This document shows positions 23,076 through 34,125 of a stretch of 64,000 bases of DNA, piece by piece (position 1 is the first letter of the stretch; the number at the start of each line of letters is the position of its first letter). The DNA lies in assembly GCA_031472005.1 (NCBI GenBank), contig PZJY01000011.1:1364001-1428000 (forward strand), in the 5' to 3' direction. This stretch comes from Tetracladium setigerum. Lineage: Eukaryota > Ascomycota > Leotiomycetes > Helotiales. The notes under the pieces are model-generated. The model was not told the DNA's origin. It worked only from the letters and a program-made list of their open reading frames with translations, and did no database searches. The position numbers were made by a program, and so were the translations under genes.

Positions 23076-24701
23076 TCACGGGAAGGGGTCGTATGGTCCC
23101 AGTCCCAAACACGCACCATCGATCTCATGCCCGTCAACCTCCTGTGCAGCTGTCCCTTTGGAGCCAAAACGCAAAACAACACCACCATTCAAATCACTCA
23201 CGTTTTGAGGCCTCCACCCAAATTCCTTCTGCGGGCCATGATACGGATCCTGCGCAAAAGCCATGATGCGGTCCTGAATCGCTTCACTGACCTCTACCTG
23301 GAAGGTCGTGGTATCAGCAATATGGTCTAGCAGTCTATACGTGCCAAAAACCAGCGGAGTCTCGCTATTATGGTATGCTCCCAGCCACTTGTAAACATTC
23401 AGATTAGGAAAAGTTCCAGCGTACTGCCACCTAAAGACTGGCGCAGCATCGCCCAACCGGTTTCGATACACGACCGACTGGCGTGTGCCACATGCGAATA
23501 GAATATCCCAGGGTGTGATGGTCGCCTGATCTGGGCCCTTCTCCAAGTTGTCTTTTGGCCATGGAACAAGCGACGACATCTCGTTGGCGGTGAACGAGAT
23601 CATAGTCGGACGACGGGCAATTAATCCCGCCTCGGACCGCACCGTATAGTTGTTGAAGAAGAGTACATCGTCGCGGATCATGCTGAAAAGGATAGAGGGC
23701 TGGTCATCGCAATCCGTATACTGTCCGATGAAATTGGAGATTTGCGTAGCTGATACCCGGCGCATACAGTCCAGCTCAGCCTTGCCATCGGAGTCATCAC
23801 ATCCACTGCCGCAGGGCTTCGCACAGCCAACGTGTTGTGCTACGAAGGTGAAGTTGGAATACGTTGGATCCTGAGTCGGGTTGGCGAGGAAAGCGGTTCC
23901 CGATTCGAGGAAATAGGACTGAGCGATAGGGTCGTCTCGGTACGCATGGGCGTGAATATCGGCGGCTGTCGCGCCAGCTGAGCGACCCCATTGCATGATG
24001 CGCTTCGGATTGCCACCAAAGGATTTGATATTGTCGCGGACCCATTCGAGTGCAGCTCGCTGGTCGAGGATGCCGAGGTTTTGTTGCGTGCCGTCCAGTC
24101 CTCGCGCTCGAGGGAAGCCAAAGATATTGAGTCGGTAGTTGATACTAACGATTATGGCAGACTGAGATCGCTCGACCCATGATGTTGGAATTTGCCAAGG
24201 GAGATCAATGCCGCCGATCACATAGCCACCTCCTGTCATAAAGAAAAGGACAGGAAAACCTCCTTTGGGGGGTGGTCCGGTAGGTGCCCATACTGCTAAG
24301 TAAAGGCAGTCTTCCGAGGTGGCTTCGCCGACGAGGCCAGACGAATCATTTTGAGCACCGTTGTAGATCAAGTTGCCTTTGGTCAGGGGTAGATTCCACA
24401 TGGACTCGACGTTCGACACGAATTGTGGGCATGAAGGCGGGTATTTGGTTGCATAGTGATGCTCGCTTGGTGATGACGAGAGTTTCTGTGGACGCAGCCA
24501 GCGGCGGGATCCAACAGGTGGCTCTGCAAATGGAATGCTACGCCATTGGCGAATATTCGGGAACTCTGGGTCGACAAGTCCAGTGTAAGTGCCCGTCGAG
24601 GTTCGTACGGTGAGTTTGTCGGAGTTTGTATTATCGTGGGGAGCTAGGCTTAGAGCCGCATTGGTGGTTAGCCCAAGCACTGATAGGATGGCGAGCTTCA
24701 T
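23076..24701 (-). CDS. Secreted type-B carboxylesterase, 541 aa
   Basis: An alpha/beta hydrolase of the carboxylesterase type-B (cholinesterase-like) family, probably secreted: residues 1-20 form a signal peptide. It is a single exon. The oxyanion-hole segment TGGGYVIGG is at about 156-164, and EDCLYL follows the first disulfide region at 130-135. The nucleophile elbow is G239-R-S-A-G with Ser241. The acidic residue is probably Glu374 (TANEMSSL), and the catalytic His is probably His444 (GAYHNSETPL). A triad is thus present. Several N-glycosylation sites and paired cysteines fit an extracellular enzyme. The physiological ester is unknown. The neighbouring LPMO is also secreted, but each gene has its own promoter. 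Confidence 0.88.
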   Translation of the reverse strand: MKLAILSVLGLTTNAALSLAPHDNTNSDKLTVRTSTGTYTGLVDPEFPNIRQWRSIPFAEPPVGSRRWLRPQKLSSSPSEHHYATKYPPSCPQFVSNVESMWNLPLTKGNLIYNGAQNDSSGLVGEATSEDCLYLAVWAPTGPPPKGGFPVLFFMTGGGYVIGGIDLPWQIPTSWVERSQSAIIVSINYRLNIFGFPRARGLDGTQQNLGILDQRAALEWVRDNIKSFGGNPKRIMQWGRSAGATAADIHAHAYRDDPIAQSYFLESGTAFLANPTQDPTYSNFTFVAQHVGCAKPCGSGCDDSDGKAELDCMRRVSATQISNFIGQYTDCDDQPSILFSMIRDDVLFFNNYTVRSEAGLIARRPTMISFTANEMSSLVPWPKDNLEKGPDQATITPWDILFACGTRQSVVYRNRLGDAAPVFRWQYAGTFPNLNVYKWLGAYHNSETPLVFGTYRLLDHIADTTTFQVEVSEAIQDRIMAFAQDPYHGPQKEFGWRPQNVSDLNGGVVLRFGSKGTAAQEVDGHEIDGACLGLGPYDPFP

Positions 24702-24732
24702 ACTGGGTAGCTTCTACTCGTTGGCTTCCACC

Positions 24733-24803
24733 CATTGGAGTGCAGAGAACTCCATATTTATGAGAAATTTGTTGGTGTTTATACATGAATACGCGTATTC
24801 ATG
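24733..24803 (-). promoter_or_regulatory. Carboxylesterase promoter: CCAAT, TATA-like box and 20-bp palindrome
   Basis: Read on the minus strand towards the esterase start at 24701, there is a perfect 20-bp inverted repeat at 24803-24784 (CATGAATACGCGTATTCATG). It is followed by a TATA-like CATAAATATG at 24762-24753, about 52 bases before the ATG, and a CCAAT at 24737-24733. The sequence features are seen directly; their use as promoter elements is inferred from position. Confidence 0.5.
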
Positions 24804-25152
24804 ATAGGACATGGCAAACAGTCGCTGCCTAGGCGCATCATTTGCCAACTACAGCAGGTGAGTTTACCTTGATCTTCGCCTTTTGTGCGGAGATTTATCC
24901 ACTTTTAGAAGGCACGAAAGAAGGATGGAAATCGAAATACTTCTATAGTGGGGTGTATCAAGGGTGTGTGCATGTTCTAGGCACTTTCTTGATCGTTGTA
25001 GTCCAGTTGTAGTAATTCGCAAGGCTCGCTTAACGACAGGCTGACTGCAGAATCAAGCAGAATCCCTGCTAGAATCTGAGGATGTTATCCTCTCTTATCC
25101 TACCAGCATCACCTTCAATCTACCTTGCGATCGTCCAAATTGCTAAGAGAAC

Positions 25153-25180
25153 AAAAAACCCCGCTTGCCTCGCCGGGGTT
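25153..25180 (-). terminator. GC-rich hairpin followed by a T run
   Basis: On the minus strand AACCCCG pairs with CGGGGTT around a 10-base loop and is followed directly by TTTT. It lies about 230 bases past the LPMO stop codon, on that gene's strand. Fungal RNA polymerase II does not use intrinsic terminators, so a 3'-end role is only a guess; the hairpin itself is plain. Confidence 0.3.
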
Positions 25181-25407
25181 ATTGATGGGGAAAAGAGAGA
25201 AACAGAACAAAGCAGGAATGTGGTACTCGTTAGGTATTCTTCTTGGCTCCCAGGAAAAGGGAAGATCGAAAGGACAGCAACCATGAATTCAAGATATCTC
25301 GTATATTGTATCATATATAATAGGCTCACTTACTTACAAAACAATTTTGCACTTCGCGTAGATCCACAAGCGTGGCAAACATATACCATCATCCGTCACC
25401 TCCCCAA

Positions 25408-26309
25408 TCAAGCTGGACACTTCCAAGCCCTCGGTCCTGGCCCCAAATAAGTCGTCTTATTCTGCTTATAAACATCCCACCAGATTCCCGGGTCCTCAAC
25501 CTTGATCCCGCCTGGAATCGCAATCTTCGCACTACTCGGCGGATTCTTATTTCCACTACCGAGCACATTCACCTGCACACAATTGATGAACTGATGGCAC
25601 TTCCCCTTCGTCGCACAACTATCCGTCTGCACAATTTCATGTCTCACGAGATACTGTCCTGGCGTCAAGCAAGCCGGGATCGTGACGTTCCATTTGAATT
25701 TGTCGTTGTGCAGCTGTTGAGTTGCCCATACCCCGCCGGCTGCTCCATCTTCAGCGATTTTGAACCAGACTTTTCCAGAGGAACCGGTGAAACTACCACA
25801 GTCAGGAGAGCATTTGGCCATCCAGGTTTGGATGGGGGAGAGATGTGGCCAGGGTACCCATTGGTAGGTTATATTTGTGCCGGCGACGATGGGGGCTACA
25901 CGGGCTACTCCTGCGTCACTATGGAAGAGAACGTTAGCTGAAGGAACGTTTCTGAGTTTGAGTCAAGGGTATGAGAGATCTATAAGTGCTTTTGAATGGA
26001 CGTACTTGATGGGAACAGCACCTTCACCGCAAGTATAGTCGACAGAGGTCACGTCTATGACGGGGTTTTCCCCGTTGACCTTGCGCATTATAGATGGCGC
26101 ATCAGCAGTGTAGTCTGGTGTGGCGACGGGTAGGTAGGCTGTATAAGTTGTGCCTGCTATCATGACCGACCGAACATGTCTGTTTGTTTGTGTTTATCAA
26201 CTTCCTGAACTTGTTTTGCGTGAAGAGGGGCAGATGAAAGTATAGGAAACACATACCCATGAGCGAGAATGGTCGACACTAGTGCCGCAATTGGAATGAG
26301 AACTTTCAT
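25408..26309 (-). CDS. AA9 lytic polysaccharide monooxygenase, 245 aa
   Basis: A secreted copper enzyme of family AA9 (formerly GH61) that oxidatively cleaves cellulose or related glucans. Exons in coding order: 26309-26257, 26179-26006, 25918-25408 (738 nt). The signal peptide is residues 1-16; cleavage leaves His17 as residue 1 of the mature protein (HGHVRSV), the first arm of the histidine brace. The second brace histidine is most likely His101 (QWVPWPHLSPIQTWMAKC). The conserved second-sphere His169 (VRHEI) is present. The Q-x-Y motif that normally supplies the axial tyrosine reads Gln185-Phe-Ile-Asn-Cys, so the tyrosine is absent. There is no carbohydrate-binding module; the protein ends soon after the WWDVYKQ segment. 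The His-brace N-terminus is split by the first intron, which supports the model. Confidence 0.85.
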
Positions 26310-27603
26310 TGTTGGTAAAAAGTGTATGAATACCAGTTAAAGTTTCTGAAGTGGCCAAGATGGTTCAACTCTGTGGAACTGATTTTTCGAAAAGGTGGGA
26401 AATACTCGACAACTTAAGTATATCTGACAGCTCAGCTCTTTCTAGCGGATGCAATTCTTGCGAAATACAATCATTATTTACGGAAAATGTTCTTCCCCAC
26501 TTGCAACCATTTGCGAGCATATGTGTGTGCATCAATCTAATTGCAATATACTTGCATCTTGGCATGTTGATGGTTTGCAACCACGAGAGAACAGGAATGA
26601 CCATTGGAAATGGATAATGCAAGCCAACGGAGTGATCAGTCATATATAAGGTTAACTCCCGAATCTCTAATAGTAAAGCATATATATGTTTATACATGGG
26701 GACGTGTAAATCCAGTCTCCCTCATTTGTAGTTCGCAACAAATCAACCATCCTCGTAAAGTTGACAAAAACGGGTGGAATCTCCGCTCTCTCAAGAGCAT
26801 ACACGGTAGTTTAAAATAAAGTAAAGATTTGCATGCAAGTCAGATCTGCAGGTCAGCCAGATTTGAGAGGTTTGTAGTTGAAACAATCTATCTCGAGGAG
26901 GCGAATGCATTAAGCGAGATGAGGCGAGTGGTGGAAAATCTTGTGCGGTTGAAATATCCATCGATCACTCACTTACCAGATGTCTCAAGCATGCATCTCT
27001 TTCATATAGTTTATGGCAATGTTGTAACCGGCACGACTACCACTTTATACTTGTGAGGTTCGTCGAAAAGTCGAAAAGTCGAAAAGCCGAAAAAGAGAAA
27101 GATCGAAAAAGCCAAAAAGCTAAACAAAAAGTCGGCATTGAGACACGTATTGGTGAGGGTACACTATATTTACCAGGTACATCAATGAAAAATTTAATCG
27201 CATTTGAGTCCCATCCCTCAATTTGATATCAGGATTTCTGTGAAGGTGGTGGCGGCAGAATGGAACCATGATGTATACAGGTTCGCTTGAACTTGGGAAG
27301 TTTAGCTGTATGCAAATTGAAAATTTCTCAAGTCTCATGCCTTACGAGATATAAATTAAAAAAGAATATGTCAAGGGAGATTACTCGCCATGATCGAAAG
27401 GTATCGATCGATTTAACGTTCATTCTTTCTGTCTTACAATCGAAGAAAGTTTCATTATCTCCGTACAAAAAAAGACGGCGCTCGGCAAAAGCAGAAACAA
27501 AAACAATCGAACCCTTATACACATACAAACACAATCCAAAATGAATATCCCTTCCTGTACAGCTCCACATTCTCAACCAAATTTAGATCCTCTGCCATCA
27601 AAC
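26310..27603. other. Intergenic, LPMO promoter and repeat copy A
   Basis: Contains the LPMO upstream region and the A/G-rich GTCGAAAA repeat listed separately. An open frame at 26829-27056 has a protein-like middle but no supporting start context, intron or domain, so it is not called. Confidence 0.45.
27061..27143 (+). repeat. GTCGAAAA repeat, copy A
   Basis: A short degenerate array of GTCGAAAA-like units runs into the tail AAAAAGTCGGCATTGAGA. A related copy in the same orientation is at 31261-31335, 4.2 kb away on the other side of the membrane-protein gene. It could be a relic of a mobile element or a low-complexity repeat. Confidence 0.5.
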
Positions 27604-30097
27604 CTAATGACCATGAGGGTTGTAGCTGGTCACGTATGACTGCATCTTTACATCCCAAACTCCATCCCCGGGCGGCCCTTGTAACGGCACTTCCTCAGCC
27701 AACCCGCGATCAAATGGCCTCGGAAACTTGACGGCATAACTTTCCAAGAAAGGAGCATTGCCACTCTTACTCTTCTCATTCCAAGGTCCCACACCTCTGG
27801 CTTCCATCGCCAGTCTCTGCAACTGCAACATATCATCATCTATCCACGCCCTCTCTGAAACGTGACCATTTCTTTTCCACATTCCCTGAATCATCCTCAC
27901 AATTCCTGGCAAAGTGAAATCCAGGAGATAAATGAAGAAGCAAATAAGCAAAGTCAACAAAAACCCGAAGAAATTAATAGACGTGTACTCCGTGCTGCGG
28001 AACTTCTGATTCTTGCATAGCGTCAATTTCTCAGTTGTCGTTTCCGGTTCGATGTAATCATGAAGATTGACACCAGGCTGAATCTGGGGGTTGCCCGGAG
28101 TGGCATGAAGAACGCCGTGTGCTTGTAGGCCGGCAAGAGAGATATTGTTTAAATTAGCCATCTCGTGCTTCCATTGATCAGGGAGAAGAGGGCTTGAAAT
28201 TCTGAGTGCGCCCCAGAGTTTCATGCCGGCAAGGAGGAGGTCGCTCTTTCGTAGGAATTGGAGGATGGTAGAGATATCCATGAAGGTTAGGTAGTTTCGA
28301 AATAGATCCCAGGTAGCGACCTGAAGCGCATTATAGCCGATATTAGGAGGAGTGGTAAGAAGGATCTCGGCCATCCCGGTTAGAGGGCCACAAGCCTCGC
28401 CATTACAGAATTGGTACTTTAAGAACAGAAGTTAATATATGATACATACACCTTCAAGGACCCAAATCGCAAATCGGGAATGGTCCGTTGTCCTTGAAAT
28501 CGAGATGGAAATCTACATACTTGTTCAGTGCAGCCCATGATCGTCTGGTAGAAAGTAGGGTTAGTTGAAAGACTCTTGCATAATTGCTAATTTCAAAAGT
28601 GTGAACTCACCAATGGGTCTTCGCTAGTGTACATGTCACCAAACCCAGGTACGGCAAATTTAAGTGTTGCATTAAACCAAGGGTCAGCTACTATGCCCGT
28701 GTAACCTACACTGCTGGTTAAAAACAACAAGGTGACATCGGCATCGGTTCGGTCGAAGTCCGGAAGAGGCTTGAAATTACTAATAGTCAGATTCCCAGCT
28801 CGATAAGTGGTAGATCTGGTAAGAACGATCAGTTAAAGATCCCACCTTAGATTGAGCGAAAAACGTACGATAATCGATAGGGCTCCTGCTGGGTATAAAG
28901 AGTCTTGTTGGATACTACCCATGTAAAATTAAAAGGTACGTCTCCTAATAGAGAAGATCCAAAATTGTAATATCTGTAGCTGTCATCTGGTGGCGGATCC
29001 GTGATATAATCTTCGAGTCCAACTTTCTTCTCCGTCGTCCACCCATCGGTATACTTGTCGATAGCAATTGGAGCGCAGGTCACCTTCTTCCTGAATTGGA
29101 TTCGATCAGAAGACCGGCTGTTGACTCCTAATTCTTCTGAAGATATTAATCCGGTATCGAAAGAGACAGCATCGGCTAAGCAAGCCTTCTCCGCGAAAGG
29201 GCACGAAGCATTGTTGTCGCGGACTGAATGAATGGTAGAGCTGGTGTAGATATTGCACGAAGTGGAGCCCTGATCGACTTGATTGCCGTAGCAGGAGCGG
29301 GCGTAGTTGTTTGCTTCCCGATAACTGGTGAACGCACTCTGGAAGAGAGTGTCGCCGTTGAGCTTGTCTTCCAAGACCCCATTCGAGAGAATCCATCACC
29401 AATACTCCCCTTGAGAAAACCACATTTACCGCGGGCCAAGACCTCGCTGTTGGGGGTCGATATTTTGGTCACAAACAGACCGCCGACATAAAAAATAGCA
29501 AGATTGAAAATTGCGAGAAATATGAGGGGGAAGGATCTCAGAAAAGATCTCCGCGTGTTCTTCCTCCATGCGAAGGAGAGTTCTACCATCCGGATAAACA
29601 TGTGAAAGGCAGGCTTTTTATTCCGAAGGAGGACTTGTTGTTGATGAAAGTATCCGTCTCTGGCTTGAGATGTTGACCGAATATGGTACACAATAAAACA
29701 AACGAGCTCCCAACAGGCGATTCCAGTCGCCTGTACTAGCATAACTACAGCCGCGAGGAGAATGCCGGCATATTTGGTAGGGATTGTGAGTGTTGCACCG
29801 AGGACTTCTCCTTTGCCTGCGAAAGTTGTCAGTACAATGATAATGACTGCTTGCTAGAATTGGTAGAAGGCAACAGTCTCTCAATTTGGCTATATCGACT
29901 CCGAAATAAGTGTCAAGTAGAATCAACCAAGAAGAGAGGGACACGATATCCCGTTCCTCTCGGCTTGCAAGGAAGTCCTTCTGAAGTTGCAAGCTGGAGA
30001 TCAAGGGAAGTGATTGTGAAAAAACGGGATGCGTGTTCCAATACGTACTGTAATCTACCCAATAACCAACATAGGCGGATCCCGCAGCGAGAGGCAT
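27604..30097 (-). CDS. Unrecognised membrane protein, 679 aa; one apparent frameshift
   Basis: I do not recognise a named family. Exons in coding order: 30097-30049, 29816-28869, 28815-28611, 28544-28521 (24 nt), 28416-27604. Helices are visible at about residues 25-55 (YAGILLAAVVMLVQATGIACWELVCF) and after SFLRS (FPLIFLAIFNLAIFYVGGLF). A large region of about 400 residues with several cysteines and N-glycosylation sites follows (SYARSCYGNQ-like segment, IQFRKKVTCAPI). A last helix (FFGFLLTLLICFFIYLL) and a polar tail close the protein. The pattern suggests a plasma-membrane protein with a disulfide-rich outer domain. The frame breaks at the C run 29377-29380; one added base joins a VLEDKLNG stretch and gives 680 codons. 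Filamentous ascomycetes often have similar unnamed proteins. Confidence 0.68.
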
Positions 30098-31668
30098 TTT
30101 TGTGTCTTGTCGTTCAAGAACAATCAAAAATGATCGATGCCCAGTTTTGAAACGTGAAGAAGAAGAAGAGAGACGGTAGGAACAAAACCAAGATGTTCTT
30201 TCCAAGGATTCATAAAAGGAATGCCATGACTTACATGTCAAAGTGGCCCGAAGGGCTGCATTAGGAGGCAGTCTTGGTATTCTGACTTGGGGCTTTAGTG
30301 ATGACTATCTTTTACGCCATTCGACCTGTCTTACCACCAATATATCCTCAAATCTTGGCAGACAAATAGGGTTCAGCCTCCAGAAGTTGACGGTGGCTGC
30401 TACGAAGTACCATGCTGTGCTCATGTCGCGAGGCAGACTTGTGCGACTCGCCGTGATTATGCATGAGCACTCGAGAAGACCACTTAAAGCTACCTACTCT
30501 GAACTATTGTAACCTTTAACATATGGTCTCAATTGTAAGTGTTGGGGGTTGTGGAGGACGGCATCCCGACTGCTTCTCCATTATTACTGTATTGTCGCTC
30601 GGCTAGGTCTGGAACCGAATTTGCGGCTGACAAGCCACACTTTTTGCTTTCGCGTCTTTCAGACCAATTATCTTTCGGACATAGTAAGGCGACATCTAGA
30701 CCTTCTGGCCCAGACCTTGCTCGGCAGCTGAGCCTTGGGAGATTCCCGTGGCTGGAAGTTGCTGTTTATCACTGTAATGCAATGTGGGTAACTTCGAAGC
30801 TTAATTAAGCTTATTGCTTACCTAGATCAGCAGGTATCCCAGCAACTCGTTACAGTACCATCATCAATGGAAAGGCGGAATAACAGAGAGAAGGGGGAAA
30901 GAATGAGTGTGACGATTAGGGAGGAGTATGGTACCTGAATAAAAGATATAAAGGGAGTCTCCACTTTGAGCCTTGAGGGTCAGGGAGGAGAAGCTAGAAA
31001 GGGAGGTCGCAACACGTGACACATGGTTGATTCATATAATCGTTGACTTAATCCCAAATCCATCAAGGTACAGTACTGTATGGAATGAATCTTCCGTGCT
31101 TCACAAGGAGAACGAAGTAGCTACGGAGATATCTGTTCTGCCACCAAGCCAGTTTCATGCCACATTAATGCTTTTCCTTGCTTTCCACCACCAGCCCGTT
31201 CGCTTAAGCTGCCCGAATACGTCTAGCGGTAGGACAAAACGCCCCCCTTTATGGTAGACCTGAAAGGTCGAAAAAGCGAAACGGCGAAAAGTTAAAAAAT
31301 TGATATGTTGAATAGTCGAAAAGTCGGTATTGAGAATAAGTATGACCATACCCCTTGAGAATTGCTCTCTCTTAGCTCTTGCTAAAAACAACTTCCTGGG
31401 AGGAGTTTATCCTGGTTGATATCAAATCTCAAGTCACGAATGAGTTGCCAGTTTTCCTTCCTTGTACAGGCCAGAGCCTACACTTATTAAAAAATTTGGA
31501 AGCTGGACATCGTTAACAAGTCTTGAATTCCATGAATTTCATCCAAGTCAACGCATCCACCATGATTATATCCGAAAGAGGGATTCATACAGAATTGAAA
31601 ATTCTTGCTTACATTCACTCATCGTTAAAAAATCGCACCCCCAGAACCGACCAAATAAGTCAAGAAAA
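30098..31668. other. Intergenic, membrane protein promoter to ferric reductase 3' end
   Basis: Includes repeat copy B near 31261-31335. Open frames at 30243-30512, 30539-30808 and 30973-31257 are unconvincing. No RNA gene is recognised. Confidence 0.45.
31261..31335 (+). repeat. GTCGAAAA repeat, copy B
   Basis: Contains GGTCGAAAAAGCGAAA, a more diverged A-rich middle, and the tail GAAAAGTCGGTATTGAGA. The tail differs from copy A mainly by a C-to-T change, which would fit an old repeat altered by repeat-induced point mutation, but one site is weak evidence. Confidence 0.45.
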
Positions 31669-34125
31669 CTACCAGCAAAATGCTTCGACAAGCAGCTCGA
31701 CCACGACACCACTTCGACAAGCCAGCACCACCGCTTCCCGAACTTCATCACACATCCCTCCTGGTCCACAAACCACCACACCCAACTTGTCCTGTCGACT
31801 CTTATTCTCACCCGCTGCAAGCACAACTTCCCTTTCAATAACCTCCTTCACGTCAAACCTACTTCCAATCCTCACCTCCTTTTCAACACTGCCTCCACCC
31901 AAGGCGCCATCAAACTCCCTCACCAAAGCCTCATTCCCATTCCTGACACTCCAAAACAATTTTGTGTTGATGTGATTGCTAACGTATGGGAAGGCACCGG
32001 TGATACCAATGCCGCCCGCAATGATGATGAGGCGGTCAGTTTTGAGGACAGAGGAGTGGGGCGAGTGATATGGACCTTCGAGAAGGGATGGCAGGTTTGC
32101 GCGTGCGGACAGGTGTTTTGTCAGACCTGCCCCCTTTCGAATGAAGAGTGTTACGCCTGATGTGTTGACGGTGGCTCTACCTGCGCTGAGCTCCGAAGAT
32201 GAAGAATCGGCTCGCTTAACGACAGCTTCTCTCGATACTGCGGCAGATTTCTCAATGTCCTCCACACTTCCGCCTTTGACTGATGTTGCTACGCTTGAAG
32301 CCTCTCTTTGGAAGGGACCTGATAGCAAGGCAGTGGGGACAACAGAAAATGGATGATTCTCCCAAGGCCTTATCAGACTCAAAGTAGGAAACGAAACATA
32401 AGCGTGTATACCCGCTTCCAAACCCCATCTCACACCAGCCATATCAACTCTCACAATTGAGTCTGTGATCTCGGTCACGACGGCTTTTTGGATACCAGTT
32501 CTCCAGATTCTCATAACCCTCAGAACGCGATCGAATATCCAGACTGCAAACGCTGCATACAACCAGAGTTCGTACCCCCATTTTCTGGTAAATAAGTATT
32601 CGACGTGATACCAACTTCCTACCAGAGCGAAGATAGCGAGGATGATGTGAGAAATGAGGAAGAGTTCGTAGCTTGATTTGCGGATGACGAGAAGAGACAA
32701 GGGGATCATGATTACCATAGAAAGGGTGCCGATGATTCCCCAAATCCAATAAAGCTCATGCGACTCGGTGGCATGTGTGGGGAAGTAGATCATTAGTTCG
32801 GTGATGGAGTGGACGATGGTTTGTAGTGCTAGGAGGTAGGCTGTCCAACGGTGGAGGAGGAGATATGTTGTGTGGGACCACTTGATTTGTGTTTGTTAGG
32901 GTGAGGTTGAAGCAATGTGAACATAGAAAGTAGAACGGGGCAAATAGTTGGACGTGGATGAAAATGGAGCGAAGTGGGGACATACATTTGTGATCCAAAG
33001 AAGGAAATTATTTCTCGAGGAGAAGAGAATAACCAGAGGGAGTAGAGCAAACGCAAGGACCCCAGTTCGGCATGCTACGTAGGCTAGAATCTCGGAGTAG
33101 CGTCCTTCGAACCACTGTTGATATGTTAAGCGAAAAGTTTAAAATCATACGGGAAACACAACCTACAGTGTTTGAGGGAAAGGACTTGTAGCTAACGGCA
33201 CTAAATATGATGTTCAGAACGATAAAGATAAAAATAAAAAGACTTTGTCCGATGGTTGGTGCATATCCCAGGAGGAAAGGAAGGGGTCGGATATTGTAGC
33301 TGCCGATCGAGGAGGGGTAGGTCATGAACGTATTTGCTTTCTCAATTAGTTTTGTCGTGTAAGGAAGATATCCAAGCCAGCTGAGTATGATCGGGAGACC
33401 AAAGCCAACAACGAGGAGCACGATTCTAAGCATTGTCAGTAAGATAATTCAAGAGAAGGTAAGGTTACACACCCGTATTTAGCATGCAACCCCTCCTGCC
33501 ACTCAAAGAACTCCATACTCCCTTTCTCCAAGAACCACCTCTCTTCATCCACCTTAGCCGTAAAGTTCAACATCTCACTCTCCCCCACAAAATCTGTTGG
33601 GGCGGTTGTAATGTTCAACAATGCTTCTCCATACGTCCACTTTGGAATCGCAGTCGGGCTGCCAGTGGCCTTCTGTTCCCAGTACCACTCCAATTTGGAG
33701 GTCTTGACATTGAATGGCGCGCATTTTTCGTCAATGCAGTAGGCGAGTGTTTGGAGGTAGTAGGTGTCTAATGCGCGACATTCGGGAGTGGTTGGTCCAC
33801 CTCCTCCGTGATGACCCCCGCCATGACCTGCCATAGGATCAGAACAGTCGAGCATGAAGCCAGCGATAGCTGATCGACATGCAAATGCGCATGATGGGTT
33901 GTACTGAATGAGACAAAATGATTAGCGAGGGATCCCAAGTGTCAACAATAAGCGAGGGTGGGCTTAATTTGAGATGTTGGAATGGCTTTTAATCCACGTG
34001 GAAGAGTTGGCAAATAGGAAGAAACTCACCATCTCAATCCCAAAACCAATGAAAGCTTGGACCTCTGTGATCAACAAAAGTAGAAGCGTAGGCACGAAAA
34101 GTGCCGAGAAAAAGCGTGAACCCAT
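31669..34125 (-). CDS. Ferric/cupric reductase transmembrane protein (FRE family), 708 aa
   Basis: A plasma-membrane flavocytochrome that moves electrons from NADPH through FAD and two hemes to extracellular Fe(III) or Cu(II). Exons in coding order: 34125-34030, 33903-33473, 33425-33167, 33114-32986, 32880-31669 (2127 nt). The signal peptide is followed by a Cys-rich, His/Gly-rich ectodomain (GHGGGHHGGGG, residues about 55-65). The bis-heme histidines are visible as His315/His329 (LLLHRW ... IVHS) and His383/His397 (ISHIIL ... WYHV), each pair 14 apart. The FAD motif is HPFS at about 479-482. Nucleotide-binding segments are IIIAGGIGITGAFPY and VVCGPGGMCDEV near the C-terminus. All key residues look intact. 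The length suits FRE rather than NADPH oxidase, which lacks the ectodomain. Confidence 0.88.

Larger units (their letters stand above)
24702..25407. other. Intergenic, esterase promoter and LPMO 3' flank
   Basis: The left 150 bases hold the esterase promoter elements listed separately. A GC-rich hairpin is at 25153-25180. No gene is seen. Confidence 0.5.

Noticed and set aside
26829..27056. 75-codon open frame upstream of repeat copy A
   Set aside because: Partly protein-like but short, without splice partners or motif; insufficient support.
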